Shown one piece after another: positions 36,201-51,200 of a DNA stretch of 64,000 bases. The notes beneath the pieces are model-generated. The model was not told the origin of the DNA. It did no database searches and saw only the letters and a program-made list of their open reading frames with translations. The position numbers were made by a program, and so were the translations under genes. Within the stretch, counting starts at the first letter, position 1, and each line of letters starts with the position of its first letter. Origin of the DNA: Diorhabda sublineata (taxonomy: Eukaryota; Arthropoda; Insecta; Coleoptera; Chrysomelidae); NCBI RefSeq assembly GCF_026230105.1, contig NC_079485.1, forward strand, positions 13,276,872 through 13,340,871, given 5' to 3'.

Positions 36201-39200
36201 TTCACTTGGACTAAACAGCTGTAATCACTGCAAGGACTTCTTTGAAAAATTCTGACTTTTCCTTCCTTGTTCATTATTAGATATTATTAAGAATGTCTTT
36301 ATTTTCTGTTATAATTCCCTATTTACAATACATCTAAAAGAATAACAATAAGTATGTTGGCCGTTGTTCTGGCGATCCCTAGATGTCGTGTGTACGTCTG
36401 GAAGAAATGTTGTGGTTCCTTGCATCGTGGCATTATCCACAAGTTTGACGTAGTTACAATAACTCTGTCCCTGGTATATAGTTGTGACTTCCAGAATCTT
36501 TCGGCTCAAATATTCCTGAAGAGCATCTGAAAAACATGGTTTCAAAAATCGATCAGGGTTTTAGTTTTCGAGAAGGCAACGTGGCTGACGTTGAATGATT
36601 TCGGTATTAATAAAATTTGGTATTTTTCAGCCAAACCATGTGATTAGTGAACCATGCAGGCGCGATTAGCGGCTTTGAGTTTTTCTCGAAGATCTTTTGG
36701 CAGACAGAAATTGTAAAAGTTTGTTGAAATGTTGGTAACGAAGTCTTTGACAGTGGTTGACGAGGTTCTAGGAAGTTTTGAGTAGCATGAATATTTAATG
36801 GCCATACGGAGGCACTTGTTTTGTACCACCTGCAGGGTGTGGAAATTTTGTTTGGTACTTGTGTAGTAGACTAGGGCTGCTTATGTTAAAATGGATCTAA
36901 TTATTAGTTTGTTTTGTGTTTTGAGTTTACTATGTTTACAAATGAGAGGTAAATTTGAATCAGTTTGCCTAATTCGTAAGCACGCTTCTCTAATTTCAAA
37001 AAGATCGTTGCACGGCTAGCCACTTAAGAACGCGGAGCCTTTACTAACCTACTCCACGTTCAAAATTAGTTTAAGGCTCAATACTTTGCAATTTTAAAAA
37101 AAGTGCACAATCATTTGCCAATTGAAATCAAATCGATTATTACCTATTACTATTACCTATAATTGTGGTTTTTTTCTATATATTGAAATTTTATTTTATT
37201 TGTATGTTTGTTTTTCAGTTTTTACAAGCTTTTATCCATAAATTGTAACAATTTTTTCACAATAAAGCATTTCTCTTTTTCCAATAATTTCCCACAACTT
37301 CCACATAAATATACGTCTTTTTTGAAACCTTCCACAACTACATTCATCTACAATTAATGCCCTTATCTCCTTTTTAAAACTTCCATCTGTCTATAATACA
37401 TGGAGTATATTTGAAAAACTCCGTAGAGATTGATTGTAGAAACGACTCCTGAAGTTGGAAGCGGGAGGAATAAAATATCCTCGGGCTTTATAAACTACAT
37501 TTGGGATACGTAGTCCTGTTTAAGGTATTTTCAAAACTTGTTTTTCAAAAAGAATTTGTAAAACTTCTCGTCTCGTATTGTCTTTTCGGTTAAATCGTGA
37601 ACTGGAGTGATTTAAATCAGTTCTGATTTTAAAAAATTTTCCTTTTTATTGATTTATATAATTATTTTTCATATAAACTGTTTTTGTGTACAATTTGAAG
37701 TATTATCTAATATCCATTGTCAGTTATCAAGTTACGTAAATTGTGTGTTCAAATAACAAAATGGTTGTCGAGAGGCACACATGTTTTTTAAGCACTGCTG
37801 TTAAGTGGAATCGATAATATTGTTAATAACATCGAGATAAGTGAAAATATGTTGTTTTATACAAAACATATTGATACTGATTTCGATATGTCGCTCTCTT
37901 TATTGTTTTACTGTATTAAGCTCCGTTTTAAATCCATTTTTCGTATCTCTCATAACATTTCCATGATACATTTATCATTTATGAGTGAGAAATGCTCTAT
38001 TGTCAAAAAATTGTTACAATTTGTAGACTAAAGCTTGTAAAAACTAAAAAACAAACATTAAAATAACATACAAATAGAATAAAATTTCTATATACAGAAG
38101 AAAATCACAATAAATAACAAAATTATAGGTAATGGTGATAGATAATAATCGATTTGATTTCAACTGGCAAGTGATTGTGCATTTTTTTGCATTGTAAAAT
38201 ATTGAGTCCTCAACTAATTCTGAACGTGGAGTAGGTAGGTAAAGGTCATGCTGCGCGTTCCTAATTAGGCAAACGGATTCAAAGATGAATAAGGAAGGAA
38301 GAGTCAGAATGCTTAATCATTTAAAGAAGTTCTGCAATGAGCCTTGCTTCATGATCCGAATAAATAACTAACAGCTCTCTTTTGTAATTTGAAGATTCGC
38401 TCAAATTGAGTCACATCACACCATAGAAGGCAAGGGCATATCGGAGATGTGAGTCACTAGAGGCGTAATAAACTGTTAAGGAGGTGGATAAGTTCAGTTC
38501 TTTGGAAACTGATCTCAGTTCAAAACAGGAGGAACTTAATTTTTGAGATATGTAACTCCTATTTCAAGGAATTATCCCCAAAAAGCCCAAAAAGAATTTT
38601 ACTACTATGAAGTGCCGTGAGATCAGGGTTGATCCAAAAGAAACTAGTATATTTTATCACTGATGCGATGTCGTTTATAAACAGAAGAAACTAAATAGGG
38701 TTTAGTACTGAGCCTTGGGGCACTCCACATTGTGTTGGCCTGCAAGAAGACATTGTTGTATGAATCCTTACAAGCTGACTTCTGTTGGTAAGGTATAACT
38801 TGAACCATGCTAGGGGTGTTTCTTTGAAATCGTAGCACTGCAATTTTTTAATAAATTAATTGAAATTAATAGAATTTGATAAATTTTTGGCTACATTCAC
38901 AAAGTGATCATTAAAGTTATCAAGTGAAGTAGAGATTATGCTCAATAAAAAAGACTTATTTCTTAGATCATTCACAACTCTTTAGAAACATGACGAGAGC
39001 TAGTGAGTCTTCTATTGCGATAAATATCTTTGGCAGCTTCTATTGTCTTTGTAGTTTTTGAAGAAGACACTATTCGAGAATAAAGATCGCATGTTCTTTG
39101 CAGAAATACGTAAACCTTTAGTGGACTAAGGTTTATTTTGCTAATTTTTAATACGCCTGAGAAAAAAAGAATTGGATGCCAGATCAGTTAGTGTTTTCAG

Positions 39201-42200
39201 TTTTTTGACAACGGTGCTTGAAGCTTTAAAAATTAAAAAAAAAAAAAAATAAAAAGCATAATTTGCGAGAAGCATATTTAGTATTGGACTTAACCGAAAA
39301 TTTTTTAACGCTGCTTCATGATCAGAGAGACCTGAATTGAAAACAGGACAGTATGTAGATTCAAAATCATACGATGCCACGATATAATCTATAGTACTAG
39401 AACTGGTCTTAGTTATTATGGATATTGCCATCATATTCATGACCTTACCAAAAGAATGGTTGTTTCTTTGGCCGAAAAATTGGCAGTACTTCGAAAGGGA
39501 CATATGTCGAGAAGATTTCAAATTTCCTTAACTCCAAAAAAATGGAAAATCTTTTATAATTAGAAAATGATTCTAGATTCTTCGTCTAATTATAAATTCT
39601 TAATAATAAAAATCAAAACGTGATCTATTTTCTTTTGGTCGTTGAAATGTATGACTTAGAATAGTTTTTTTAACCGATTTTCAAGAAAGCGAATCGAAAA
39701 TCTGCACTGGTCGATGTTAGTTCTACTATACACTATTGACCATGAGCTTTGGGACTAGAAAACAATCGTTGAAGATGGACTCACTGGTCAAAAGATAGCA
39801 GCTCCGATCAAGCTCAGCTAGGGATCTGCCTTTGTTGAGTACTTCTACAGTGAGAAGGAGATTGAGAGAAGCTGTCAGTGATGAAACCTCTGCAAGATAC
39901 GTAGCATGAGATGGATGAACTTCAGCAAGTTTTGAAGAGCATACTTTAAATTTGGGGTAATTTTGTTTTAATGAACCAACGTAAACCTATTTCAGCAATT
40001 TCCTTCAGCTTTTGCTTTAACAACAAGAAAATAATCACCGTTTTAATTGAATTTTGGTTCGTTTTTCAAACTAGAAACATCTGAGTATCAACATTTTCGT
40101 TTCCAAAGGACTTTCCTATTTTTGCGTACCAGTGATTTTAGATATCATAGAAATCTTTTCGTACATCAAATAAAAACAATAAAAAACGTTCCCGGACAGG
40201 AAAATATCAACTTTGAAGATCGTTTGACGTTCTGAAACGACCAAGCTATCAATCTATCATTATTTCGGGCTATTGCCCAGAATAATTGAATGTCAGTGGA
40301 CTTGAAACAAAGACATTATTGCAGGTCCATGCACACCCTTTTTGCCGACGCACGTGACCTCAGATTACACTTAATTCGTTTTAAGGGATATAAACATCAC
40401 AAAGATGCTTCTATTTTTCAGGAAATATACAGAGTACAAACGAAAATAAGTCAATTCCAAATCAAAATCTACGAGATTTATAACGATAAATATAACATTA
40501 AAATATAGGAATCGAACAGAAACACAACAATCTACATAAATAACCAGGAAGTCATGAAAGCAATTGCTTCAAAAATGATAAAATAGAAAGTGAAAATGAA
40601 TGTCAAAAAGACACTAACAGCGCTACTACCGATGAAATTGACACAGGAATCAGCATCATCAAACATCGGGATATATGGTCAGGTAATAGCACGATATCCA
40701 TCCGATTTGATCGAAGGTAAATGAAGATGATAAAACAAAAGATAATGAGATTGACAACAATTAATCCAGAACATAATTAGAACGATCCTTGGACATTATA
40801 TTGTTGGCACTTCATAAATTGTTAGTGACTATTGCAAAGAGTTTAACATAGAAGAAGAAATGATCGATCAGTTACTATGTCGCTGCTTTTCCAAGGCGGA
40901 GAAACGACGTCAAATGTTTGTTGCTGAATTATAAATAGGAAAATAGAAAAATTTATTTTGTGCTGGTAAAAATATGCTAACAAAAAGAGGAAAGATATTC
41001 TATCTTTGGTGGTTAGGTTAGGCTAGCTAGTTAACTAAGTTTCCAAATCGTTGAAAATAAAGGGTATTACAATGGGTCTAGAGCCTTCAAGTTAACCACG
41101 ACCAATTTCAAATCGAGGCTGGTTGTACTATCCTCTAATTTACGTAATTTTGCAGGCTAAAGAGGTATTCTGCAGATTATCTGACTGATATGTGCTTATG
41201 AGTTGTACCATTCACCTATACTATAAGCACAACACCGAAAAGTCCAAAGAAGAAACCAACAGAGCAAGGTTTTCAGGAGGAAATTTGGAACTTTCAGTAG
41301 CAGGTCATTACGAAGGTTTTTCGCAGTGAAACTGGAAATAATGAGGTTTAAAACTTAACAAATAACTCCACAAAGTGTATGAATCTGCACACAGAAGTTC
41401 ACGCCAAAAGCATTTGTCCACGGCGGCCATTTTTAAATAGGCATTAGATCATTCGGTAGATTATTCACTGATAAGTTTTTTGATCGATTTTACTTAAAAA
41501 TCATGGGCTATATTAAAATTTGGCACTAACCATGGAGCATCTACTGTCTTTGGAACTCCGGAGCTTAATTTGAAGAATCGTGTTTGTTCATCAAGGTATT
41601 GAATCTACAAGTAGCGATCTTTGGTAGTAAATTTCTCTGGTCAAGTTCTTCATTATAGAAAACAGACTTATAGGTCTATATGACTTTACATTTTATATTG
41701 GGTTACAACTCGATACTCAATTTTTTATAGTTCCAGAAAAATCCCGATTATCAAACAGAAAATAAACATTCAAAATGGATGAAATTTTTGTATCGTGCTT
41801 GTAGAAGGATTTGTTTTTTTTTCCTCAAAATTAAGCAACTGCTTCTTCGTTTGAGCTGAATTTCTTACCAGTGAGTATTTTTTGAGATCAGCGAATAGCC
41901 AGTAATCACTGGGGGCCAGATCTGGACTATACGGTAGATTAGGAAGCAATTAGAATCTTCGCCATCGACTTGTGAAAAGGTGCATTGTCTTGGCGAAATA
42001 GTAGTTTTTTCTTCGACATTCCTTAATTTCTACATTCAAACGACTCAACAACTCTTTGCAGTATTCCCTATCGATTTTTTCTCCCTTTTGAAAATAGTCA
42101 ATAAACAATATTCAATGCGCATCCCAAATTATTGCAGCCATAACCTTTCAAGCTGACTATTGTGTCTTTGGACGCTTAGGACGTGGTTCACCGGATGAAG

Positions 42201-45200
42201 TCAACCCAGATGATGATCGTTTTGATCTCGGAGTGAAGAGATGGATCCATGTTTAATCTATTGTCACATATCAATGCAAAAAATCTGATTTATTACATGG
42301 CCAAACACTGAATCAGCAACACTTTGTTGTTTTTGATCGACTATGAGTAAACACGACACCCACTTCGAAAGAACCTTTCTCATGGTCAAATGTTCATGCC
42401 ATCTGATATCTTTAGGCCTCAGTTATCTCCAGTAATTTCAATTACTATTAGATATTACCAATTTGTGGACTTTTTTGATGTTTTCTGAAGTAACCTCTTC
42501 AATTGATCGACCAGAACGTTTACCATCATCGGTTCTGTACGACCACGTCCAGATTGAACTTTAGAAACTATTTCTGAACTTGTACAGTATTTTCTTTTTA
42601 TCAAGAAGCAGTAATAAATTAACAAACGAGATTGTTTTGAATTCACTGTTTCCAAAATAACAGAAGTAGCTGCACTTTTTTTTAATTGATCGAAATTTAG
42701 TTTGTTGAAAGCTGGTACTTCATAAACGTCATATCAATTTGACAATTGCAGCGCCATCTGTGTGTCAGTCACAAGTCTTATTAAGTGATGTAATATGTCC
42801 CATTATATATTGGTAATCGCTGACATCTTCGAGTGGAAACTTTTCAGACAACCTTTGTAATGTGTAATATTATACAGATTTAAAATAATCTCAAGAATAG
42901 ATAGTATTTTAAAATTTTTTATATTCAACAATTTTAAAAACATAGTAATATATTCAAAGTAATAAGAAATGAGTTTGAATATTCGTCAAATGTCAAATAA
43001 ATTAAAGGAATTTCGTGAAAAATCGTGAAATCCAAAAAAGAGCTAATTTGAAATACTTTATTACCAAAATCTTAAAAAAAGTCCTCTAATATAGAGTGTA
43101 GATCAATGAGACTGCGATGTTAAAAAATATTAGTTTAAATTTATAGTGATATTCATCGTAATAATTGAATTTTTCAATTAAGTGGAGTCTCAGCCACATC
43201 CGGCGGGCTTATCTGAGCCGCTGAAATAATCTGGAAAATTTATGTGGGCTGCGGTAAAAAGATGCACCCCTCTATCTATTATTATGCCAGCCACAATCTG
43301 CTCAAGGGTAGATAACATATTATCTTCGTATTACCAACCGCCGGGTTACAAGAGCAAACAGTCATTTCATAGAGAAACAAGAATTACAGAGATAATATCT
43401 GACGTGACAGAACGACACCGCGTTAATTAGAAATATCAAAGGGGGTAGACAAGAAAATAGATTTCATCAACATTTATTCGAATTTTTTAGCTTTTAAATA
43501 ATAAATTCAATAAAAGATAGAATGATACGATAATCCAAAATGCACCTAACGCATATTGTCATTCTAATAAATTACTTCACGTGTCTTGGTAGCAGAGAAA
43601 GGAATCCCCATAAATTAACGTCTTAAGCGTCTGCAGGCGAACTCGATGTTAATGAGTCACGTCCACCGGTCGAATAGATCTGTTTTAGGAGGCGAGATTA
43701 TTCTGGACAGCATCTGCGATGGTGGTATCGATAAAACAGAGTCAGGTCTAAACTGTCCAAGTTTCTGGTCAACTCTAAATCGTCTATAAGTCAAACTACT
43801 CTCTTCTGTATTGAGTCGAGCATCTTCAGGGTATGCTTTAGACCCGAGCTCCAAATGTACGAGCATTACTCCACATATGGTCGAATCTGTCGAGGTTTAG
43901 AAGCTGTTATGGAGTATATTTTTGGTATTGATTACTTCAAGTTTTCGTGGAGCTGCTACTAAGTCAGTCGATGAATTACGACGACAAACCGTACGATCTT
44001 AAATTATTTAGAAGATTGGTATGCTAAACTCTGTCAAAATCTTCTATATATATAGTGCGATTGCTCAGGATTTTCCATATTTCTTTATAACTTCAGTTAA
44101 TCCATTGTTTACATAGCCCAGGAGACACTTGGTTGATCTGATGCTAGCAAACTCAAGATTTCTCAAGAGTTACTGGTTTAGGAGTATCTTCTTGGAACTG
44201 GATGGAACTAAAGCAATCGGACGGTAATTTTTGGAAACCGTCTTTTTCTCTTTATCTGTTGGTAAGTGTTGAAACCAAGTTTTCAATCTGCAGGGAAGAG
44301 ACTTTTTTCTATGATAGAGTATAGTACAATGGAAATGTTAGTAGAAGAGACGTATATGTCGCGAAAAAAAAATAGAAGAAAAAAAATTAACATAATCTTC
44401 CATAAACTTTTTCCAGTAATAACCATTCAGTTTAACTTCTCTAAGACCGTCTTTCTTCCAGTACTTGCCTGGATTTAAATCTTGGCATAGTAAATATTCT
44501 GAAGAAGGTAAATCTGATAAATAGATTGTGTGAAGTAGCGATTGGTACTTTATTTTAGTAATTTTAACAATTCCAATAACATATTCTTGATGAAACAGTC
44601 ATCGATGTTCTTACATTTCATTCATAGTTATGAAACAGCGCAAAAAGTATCTATCTTTCCTCAGATACGTCTGCAATAAATTCCACCAAGATTAGTAGTT
44701 GAGAAAAATATGAACAAACAAAATTGACAAGTATGAGTCAATTCTAAGCCCTTGATCGAGTCGCAGAGCAAGAAAACTTCTTCAAATTCATAGTTTTTCA
44801 TAGACGAATCAACTTTCAACAATAATTTCACTATTAAGACACTAAAACTAGGTATCTGGCATTATAATTAGAGTTGATGGAGTAGAATGTGTTCAGTGAG
44901 ATTGTGAGGAATCATGTAGTAGCTCTAAGGTCATTTGAATGGACAAAAACCATTCAGATTGATGAAAAAACGTTTTGCGACATTTCGGAGGTCTTCTAGA
45001 GATCAGTAAATCCACCTATATGAATTCCAGTTCATTTTCCATAATACAAATGTAATATATTAGATATGTTTTTTTCTACACCTACTTTTATTTCCAATTT
45101 CTGCTCAATTTCGAAATTTTCCTAAAATATCTGCTAATAGTAATAAATTCTTTATTTTCCTTTCAGACATATATTTTATGAATTCAATTTACGAAGGTTT

Positions 45201-48200
45201 TTTAATTAATTATTATCGACTTTCATCATTTCATTATAAAATTCTCTTTTTGTATTATTATTAATTCGATGTAAATTTGAAATTATAATTTATGGATAGC
45301 CCTTGTAAGTAACAACCCTCGTATACTCGAGGGTGATCAGTGGCACGCGTCAATCTTTACTTAGGACTATTGTTGGTTTGTTATCGCCCTTCTTGCCACA
45401 AAACGATCCTGATTGCATTCAATTTGAATCCCCACTAGCCGAACAAACTCCTTTCACGAAATATGATACGTGACACAATGAAAAACTTGATGAATAGATT
45501 CTGATTGGTATTTTTCTAAAAATAATAAATTCGATATTGGAAATATTCTAATTCGTCGTATGATCGATCAAATTGCGAGAATTCATTTTACAAAAATAGA
45601 AACGTAGCTGTCGAACGTCGTAAGCTCTAATTCTTCCTGAATGCAACATATGGCATCATTTAGTTAATCCCCGGCTTAGAAGAGATAGAAAAAGCTTCTA
45701 CAATGTTAAGTAAAAGTAAAAGGGGAGTCCTGCAGAGTCGAGTGGCAGGAATCGCGCTCTCCTACACTAATCTTTGTCTGAATGCAGAAGGAATCGCATG
45801 TCCAGCGGCTCGGAAAATAACACGACAGATCTGAGCGTCACGAGCTTAGATTCCACATACGTTATATCGCTATAAATATACAGAGAGAGTTTGTAAATTG
45901 AGATAAATTCAATAAATCAACTAATACTTCGCTTTGGCGGTTCCTAGTATTCCCAACATTTTTGGGTAACCCACTGTTTACAGCTGATCCATCAATCCTG
46001 CTCCAGTCTAGAATGTGGGATGAATTTAGTCGCCAGGGATCTTCTTCTGCTATTTCATACCCTCCAAGTTGTAGTGCTCTAAAGTTACGTGGTGTTTCAC
46101 ACTTCAAGAGAGTGTGGATAGAGGCTTCATTTCTCTTCGGGTGCCTATTGAAGTGACACTGCCCCTATAGGACTCTTGTTGGTATTAATAGATTGTCCTA
46201 GTTTAGATTGACACATTTAACAAATTTTCTCTGGTTATAGTTTCCCAGAAGAGTCTCTACCTTTGTAGGTTGCTCCTATCTACCTTATTTCCAGTGTTTT
46301 TTTCATTGTTTTGTAGCTGATACCAGGGTTCCATTAAGGGCTTCTCTGTCCCCGATTTAGCGAGCTTATCAACTATTTCATTTTCGTCCATTCCGGTGAA
46401 TCTCGGAATCTATTGCAGGGTAACTTCATTCTTCTTGTCTAGCTCATTAAGCTTGTCCAGTAATTCCCAAATAAGTTTGGATTGGAATTTGAAGCTTTAA
46501 TGGTTGCTTGACTATTGGACACCATATTTTTATGATGTTTATACCAGAGAAGTATGTACCATGATATGTTCCCCCTTTTTCCATTCAATAATTTCCGCGT
46601 CTATTTTGATAGGCTTAAGGCTGAGTTTTTCTATGTAGTGAAGGAAATTAGGTAGATCTCATTTGGGTTGACGCTTCATCTTCTTGTATACTTGAGTCCT
46701 TTTTCAAGTATGTCACAGAGTGTATTTTCAAAATCTCTTGAGTAGATAACTAGATCATCTGTGTATCATTGACAGCAAGTGGTGATGCAACTTCCCTTTA
46801 TGAACATCCCCTGTTAACAGTATTTGAAATGGCGTCTTGCTCTACCTACTCCTCTCGCGTCTAATGCTCTTTTGACAACCTCGTGTAGACTACCATTAAA
46901 GATGTCTAATAAGACACATACCAAGTTTTCTTTGTTTGCAGTTTTATTCGCAAATTGACAAAGATGTTAAAGTTTCCACTTCACAATCTCTGTTTTAATG
47001 TAATTGTTGGCAGTTTCTTCATCGATTTAAATAAAGACGATGTCAAGCTGATTGGTCTGCTTTCCTGATTTTGTTGTAAAGGTTACTTTGATTCTTATCC
47101 AAGGCTTTGGTACATACCCAAGCTCTAAGCCGCTTCTACTGAAACGGATCAAATGTGGCATTATATCTGTTCTCTTTAAAGAAGGACTGGGAAGATTTCG
47201 TCCACTCCTGGCGACTTTAACGGATGAAAAATGTTTCTGCTGCTCGTAGCTTTGTTATGTTTCTTTATTTTGTTTCCTGATGCCGAACACCACTCTCCCG
47301 AAAGTGAATCTTTAGCAAGAGCTGTGCTCTGTTTTCCTCACCCTCTGCGAACCTGTCATCAAGTTTCCACAGTGCCAGACTTTGTGAAGTCTTGAAGCTG
47401 CAGGTGTAGAGTTAATGTCCTCACAGTATTTTCTGAAGCTGAGTTCTGTGGTGAAGCTCAGGCAGTTTGTTCTGTTAAAGTTCTTAACTTGGACAGATGA
47501 CCATTCCACCGCTGGCTTTTTTGTTTTTTTGTTTAAAGCAACTCGATTCGTACGCATCTAGTATGTTCTCAGTAAGTATTTCTTTGAGATCTTGCTGCAG
47601 ATTCAGTTGGTTGTAGCAGAAATGATTCTGACAAGACGAGACATTATTACTGGAGATTGTAGACTTCTAGGTCACAATACACAGTTCGATCTATAAACTA
47701 AATCAACAAAATTTAAGTTCTATTAAGCTGGTACCATGGTGAATCGTATTATATTGAAATAGTGACGTATGTCGAAGCTGATTGTGTTCGTTGTACTGTA
47801 AACAATATAAACAGCAAAGTTTGCACCCCAGGATTTGAGAAGTGTAATTAAGGGCACTTGGAGCGACCCTCTTTTCTATCCGTGAGGCAGTCACTGTCCC
47901 ACGCCGGATTAAAACCACCCTCTGACATTCCAGCGACTGAAAAGCGGAGGAATGCGCACTTTTTTCGAGACTACGGCCCCAAATTGGTTCTTTGTAATTA
48001 TTTTTATTTGGATATTTAGGTTTTTAATAATAATTATTGTGAAATATGAAATACGATCTATAAACTGAACACTTCCATCTTATCGAGCACTATCATTTTT
48101 TTGACGTCTACGACCCTCTGCCGGAAGCTACTCGAGTCGGTGGTTAGAATATAGTCCCCCCTAGGGTCTTCAATGGGCTGTTAATAGATCGCCCGCAGAT

Positions 48201-51200
48201 ATCTGTCACTGATTCAATTACTATCTCTTGCAGGAGTGTTTAGGAAATGTTTGTTTTGTAGCCTGAGGGAGTATATTTGATTCTATTATTTTCCTAGTTA
48301 TGTGTCGAAAATCAGGTATTCAGTTACATAATATCTGATATTTAAGATTAATTCTGATATTATGTCAAGGAGAAATTGAATTATGATGATAAAGGGTCTG
48401 TCATTTATAATAATTAACCACGTCTTTATACATTATAGTTAAAAATAAAAAAAATTTGACGATTTGTGGATTTTAAATTCCTAGAACTATCGAATTTGGT
48501 GGATCGCGGATCTCTCTGTCTTAATTCTATATTGGTCTTGAAACATTGATTTGTAGACTATATCTAATAGCGCTATACAAAGGATCCTGTGGTGGAGGAA
48601 AACCTTATCATAACCTCTGGCCAGATCCAATGAACGAACCTACTCTACAGAAAACTGAATGTGGACCTTCCCAGTAGAGAAAAATGTACCAGAGAGGACC
48701 TTCAAATCGTGATATTTACTAATTGAATAGTTTCAAAAAGACGAGAGAGCTGGACTATGAGTATATAGCACAAAGGGGATGAAAGACCTCCTTGATATAC
48801 TGACCAAGATATCCACTACACAATAACTACATTAGTATGGGCAGTGCAACGGTTCTAACCTAGAGCTACTCTAGATATTTGGGTCTAGACACCCAAGCGA
48901 TATAAAATAATTGACGACTCGACCAAGTAGCTGACAACACATTCTTGAATTAAGAAACAACTTTAGTTGTAAGAGAGGGAAAAACAAAACAAAGGTGTGG
49001 TTGTGGAAAGATACAACATGGACTAGCTGATTCGGACCACCAGTTGGAGTAAACGTAAGAAAATTCTAAGATTGGGTTAAGGGGAAAGCTCCACTCCAAA
49101 AACAAAGATGCTCAGAGTATTCTCCAATTCTGGAGAGCCTACATGGGATAATGCTAGGGCAACCAAGAAATTACCTAGGCAATTAGGACTTACAAGGCTT
49201 ACATTAGATATAAGAATAGCAGATTCCAAATATTATACCGTGTCTTATTAACATTTTTTGAAATTTTTGTCAGAATATTGTAATGGAACATCGAATGTGA
49301 CACTTACCAGTTTTGACTTGGTACTTCAATGTGGTGGCGCAATCGTGAACAAGTTGATTCAAAGTAACACCGTTTTCGGGTATTTTGAGGTCGAGTAATT
49401 TGATCATTTCTTCGGGATGATGAAAGTCGAGGATCTTTTCGTTTCGATCATTTTGTTTCTTTACGTAATCCATGAGGATATCAGCGACCTTTTGAAGGAA
49501 TTCTTGGGTGACTTTATCGTTTGCGTTCGGGTAAGGGATGAGATCTGTAAAAGAGAAAAAATTGATATTATCATCTACGCTTTCAAATTCCACAGTCGAG
49601 ATTGACAAGAAGATAATCAAACATTTATATTTACTGTTTCAATATATATTGATATATATATTGATATACAGGCAAATTCTCGTAAAAAAATAATTTATAA
49701 GGGCCTGCATTCGTCAAATTTTTTACAAAAAAAAACTCAAATAGTACGCATTTTTCGAGAAAAGTTTTTGGACAATAGTATACTAAAATTTCACGTCGAT
49801 TTCAAAAATGTAGTAATATATAGGGTGTTTTGTTCAAAATAACAAAGTTACGATGGAACCGGAAATCGGCCATCTTTGAAAATACTTTAGTTAAAAAGAT
49901 CATATCCGAAAACCCAAACGTAGAAGTTCTCATGATTTTACTAGAAGTATTTTGTCATATATACAGATAGTTTTAATCGTCGTGGGACACCCTGTATAGT
50001 ATGCATATTAGTACATATTTCATTTATTTGAATAAAAAAGAAATAGAAAACGCCATATTTAGAATTATACCTATCACATTTTTATTTAAATGTTGGTTAA
50101 CCTGCGAAACTTGGTCATAAAAGTCTGGAAATATATTTGCGCATGCATTGAGAGGTTATTATCATTAAAATATCAGCCATTTTGAACGTTTAATTTCTGT
50201 ATGACAATGCTATCAGTGAATCGTTGTGAATATTTTTGTATTTATAGTAAAAATAAAGTATCGAGCTGTCATTAAATATTTGTTTTTAAAAAACTCAAGG
50301 ATTGTTCTGCCAATAGATTCAGTACTATTAGTGACTTTTCCTGCTTCTTAACCTCAAATTTCATCAGACGAGGACATTGTTGTATAAGTAAACGAGCAAC
50401 TAATATTAGGACTAATGATTATGCATCTATTAGGCTGCATCTTAAGCAAAAGGTAGGTTATGTTTATAAATTTCTAAATTTAGATAACAAAATCAGAATT
50501 CAATACATTTTTCGTCTATTTATGGCCTCAACCAACCACGATATAGTGATAAATATAATAAATGTTGAAACGACCTACTCGTTTCAGGGTGATATATCTA
50601 TCTATCCATCAAAGCGGATAAAAAGATATCCCTGAGGAGTCTTTTTGTCTCGATTCGAAAAAAATACATCAGTCACTGGAAAATCTCTTATTTTTCCATA
50701 CAGAGTGTTGTGCAATTTGAAGGAATAATAAATCGTTAAATGATAATCAAAATATAACATACAGGATGTTCTAAGACTTAATGCAAAAAATCCAGAGATC
50801 TTACTTTTATTGTTCTACCTGAAAAACATCAGCCAAAAACTGTGGTGATTGAGGCTTAATTAGCTTCATGTTCCTAAAAGCATTCCTAAGAATCATATAA
50901 GCTCGTATCAGACGTACAGGTTATCAAACATGAAGTGACCTATATACTTTTATCAAAACCTGTAAGAGTTATCAAAAAACTTTAATTACAAAAGTTCATT
51001 TTTTTCAAAGGAATTATGAAATTATTGACTTTTGGATTATACAGAGTGTCCCAATTCCACAACCATTGTATATAAGTATAAAAAGTATGTATAAAAAGAT
51101 TCGAAGCTCATACAGTAAAAAACACCCAGTATGATTCTAGACTGGAAAATCACGAAATTTCAATAAAACTAAGTTTTGTGTTTTAAAATTTATTTAGGTA

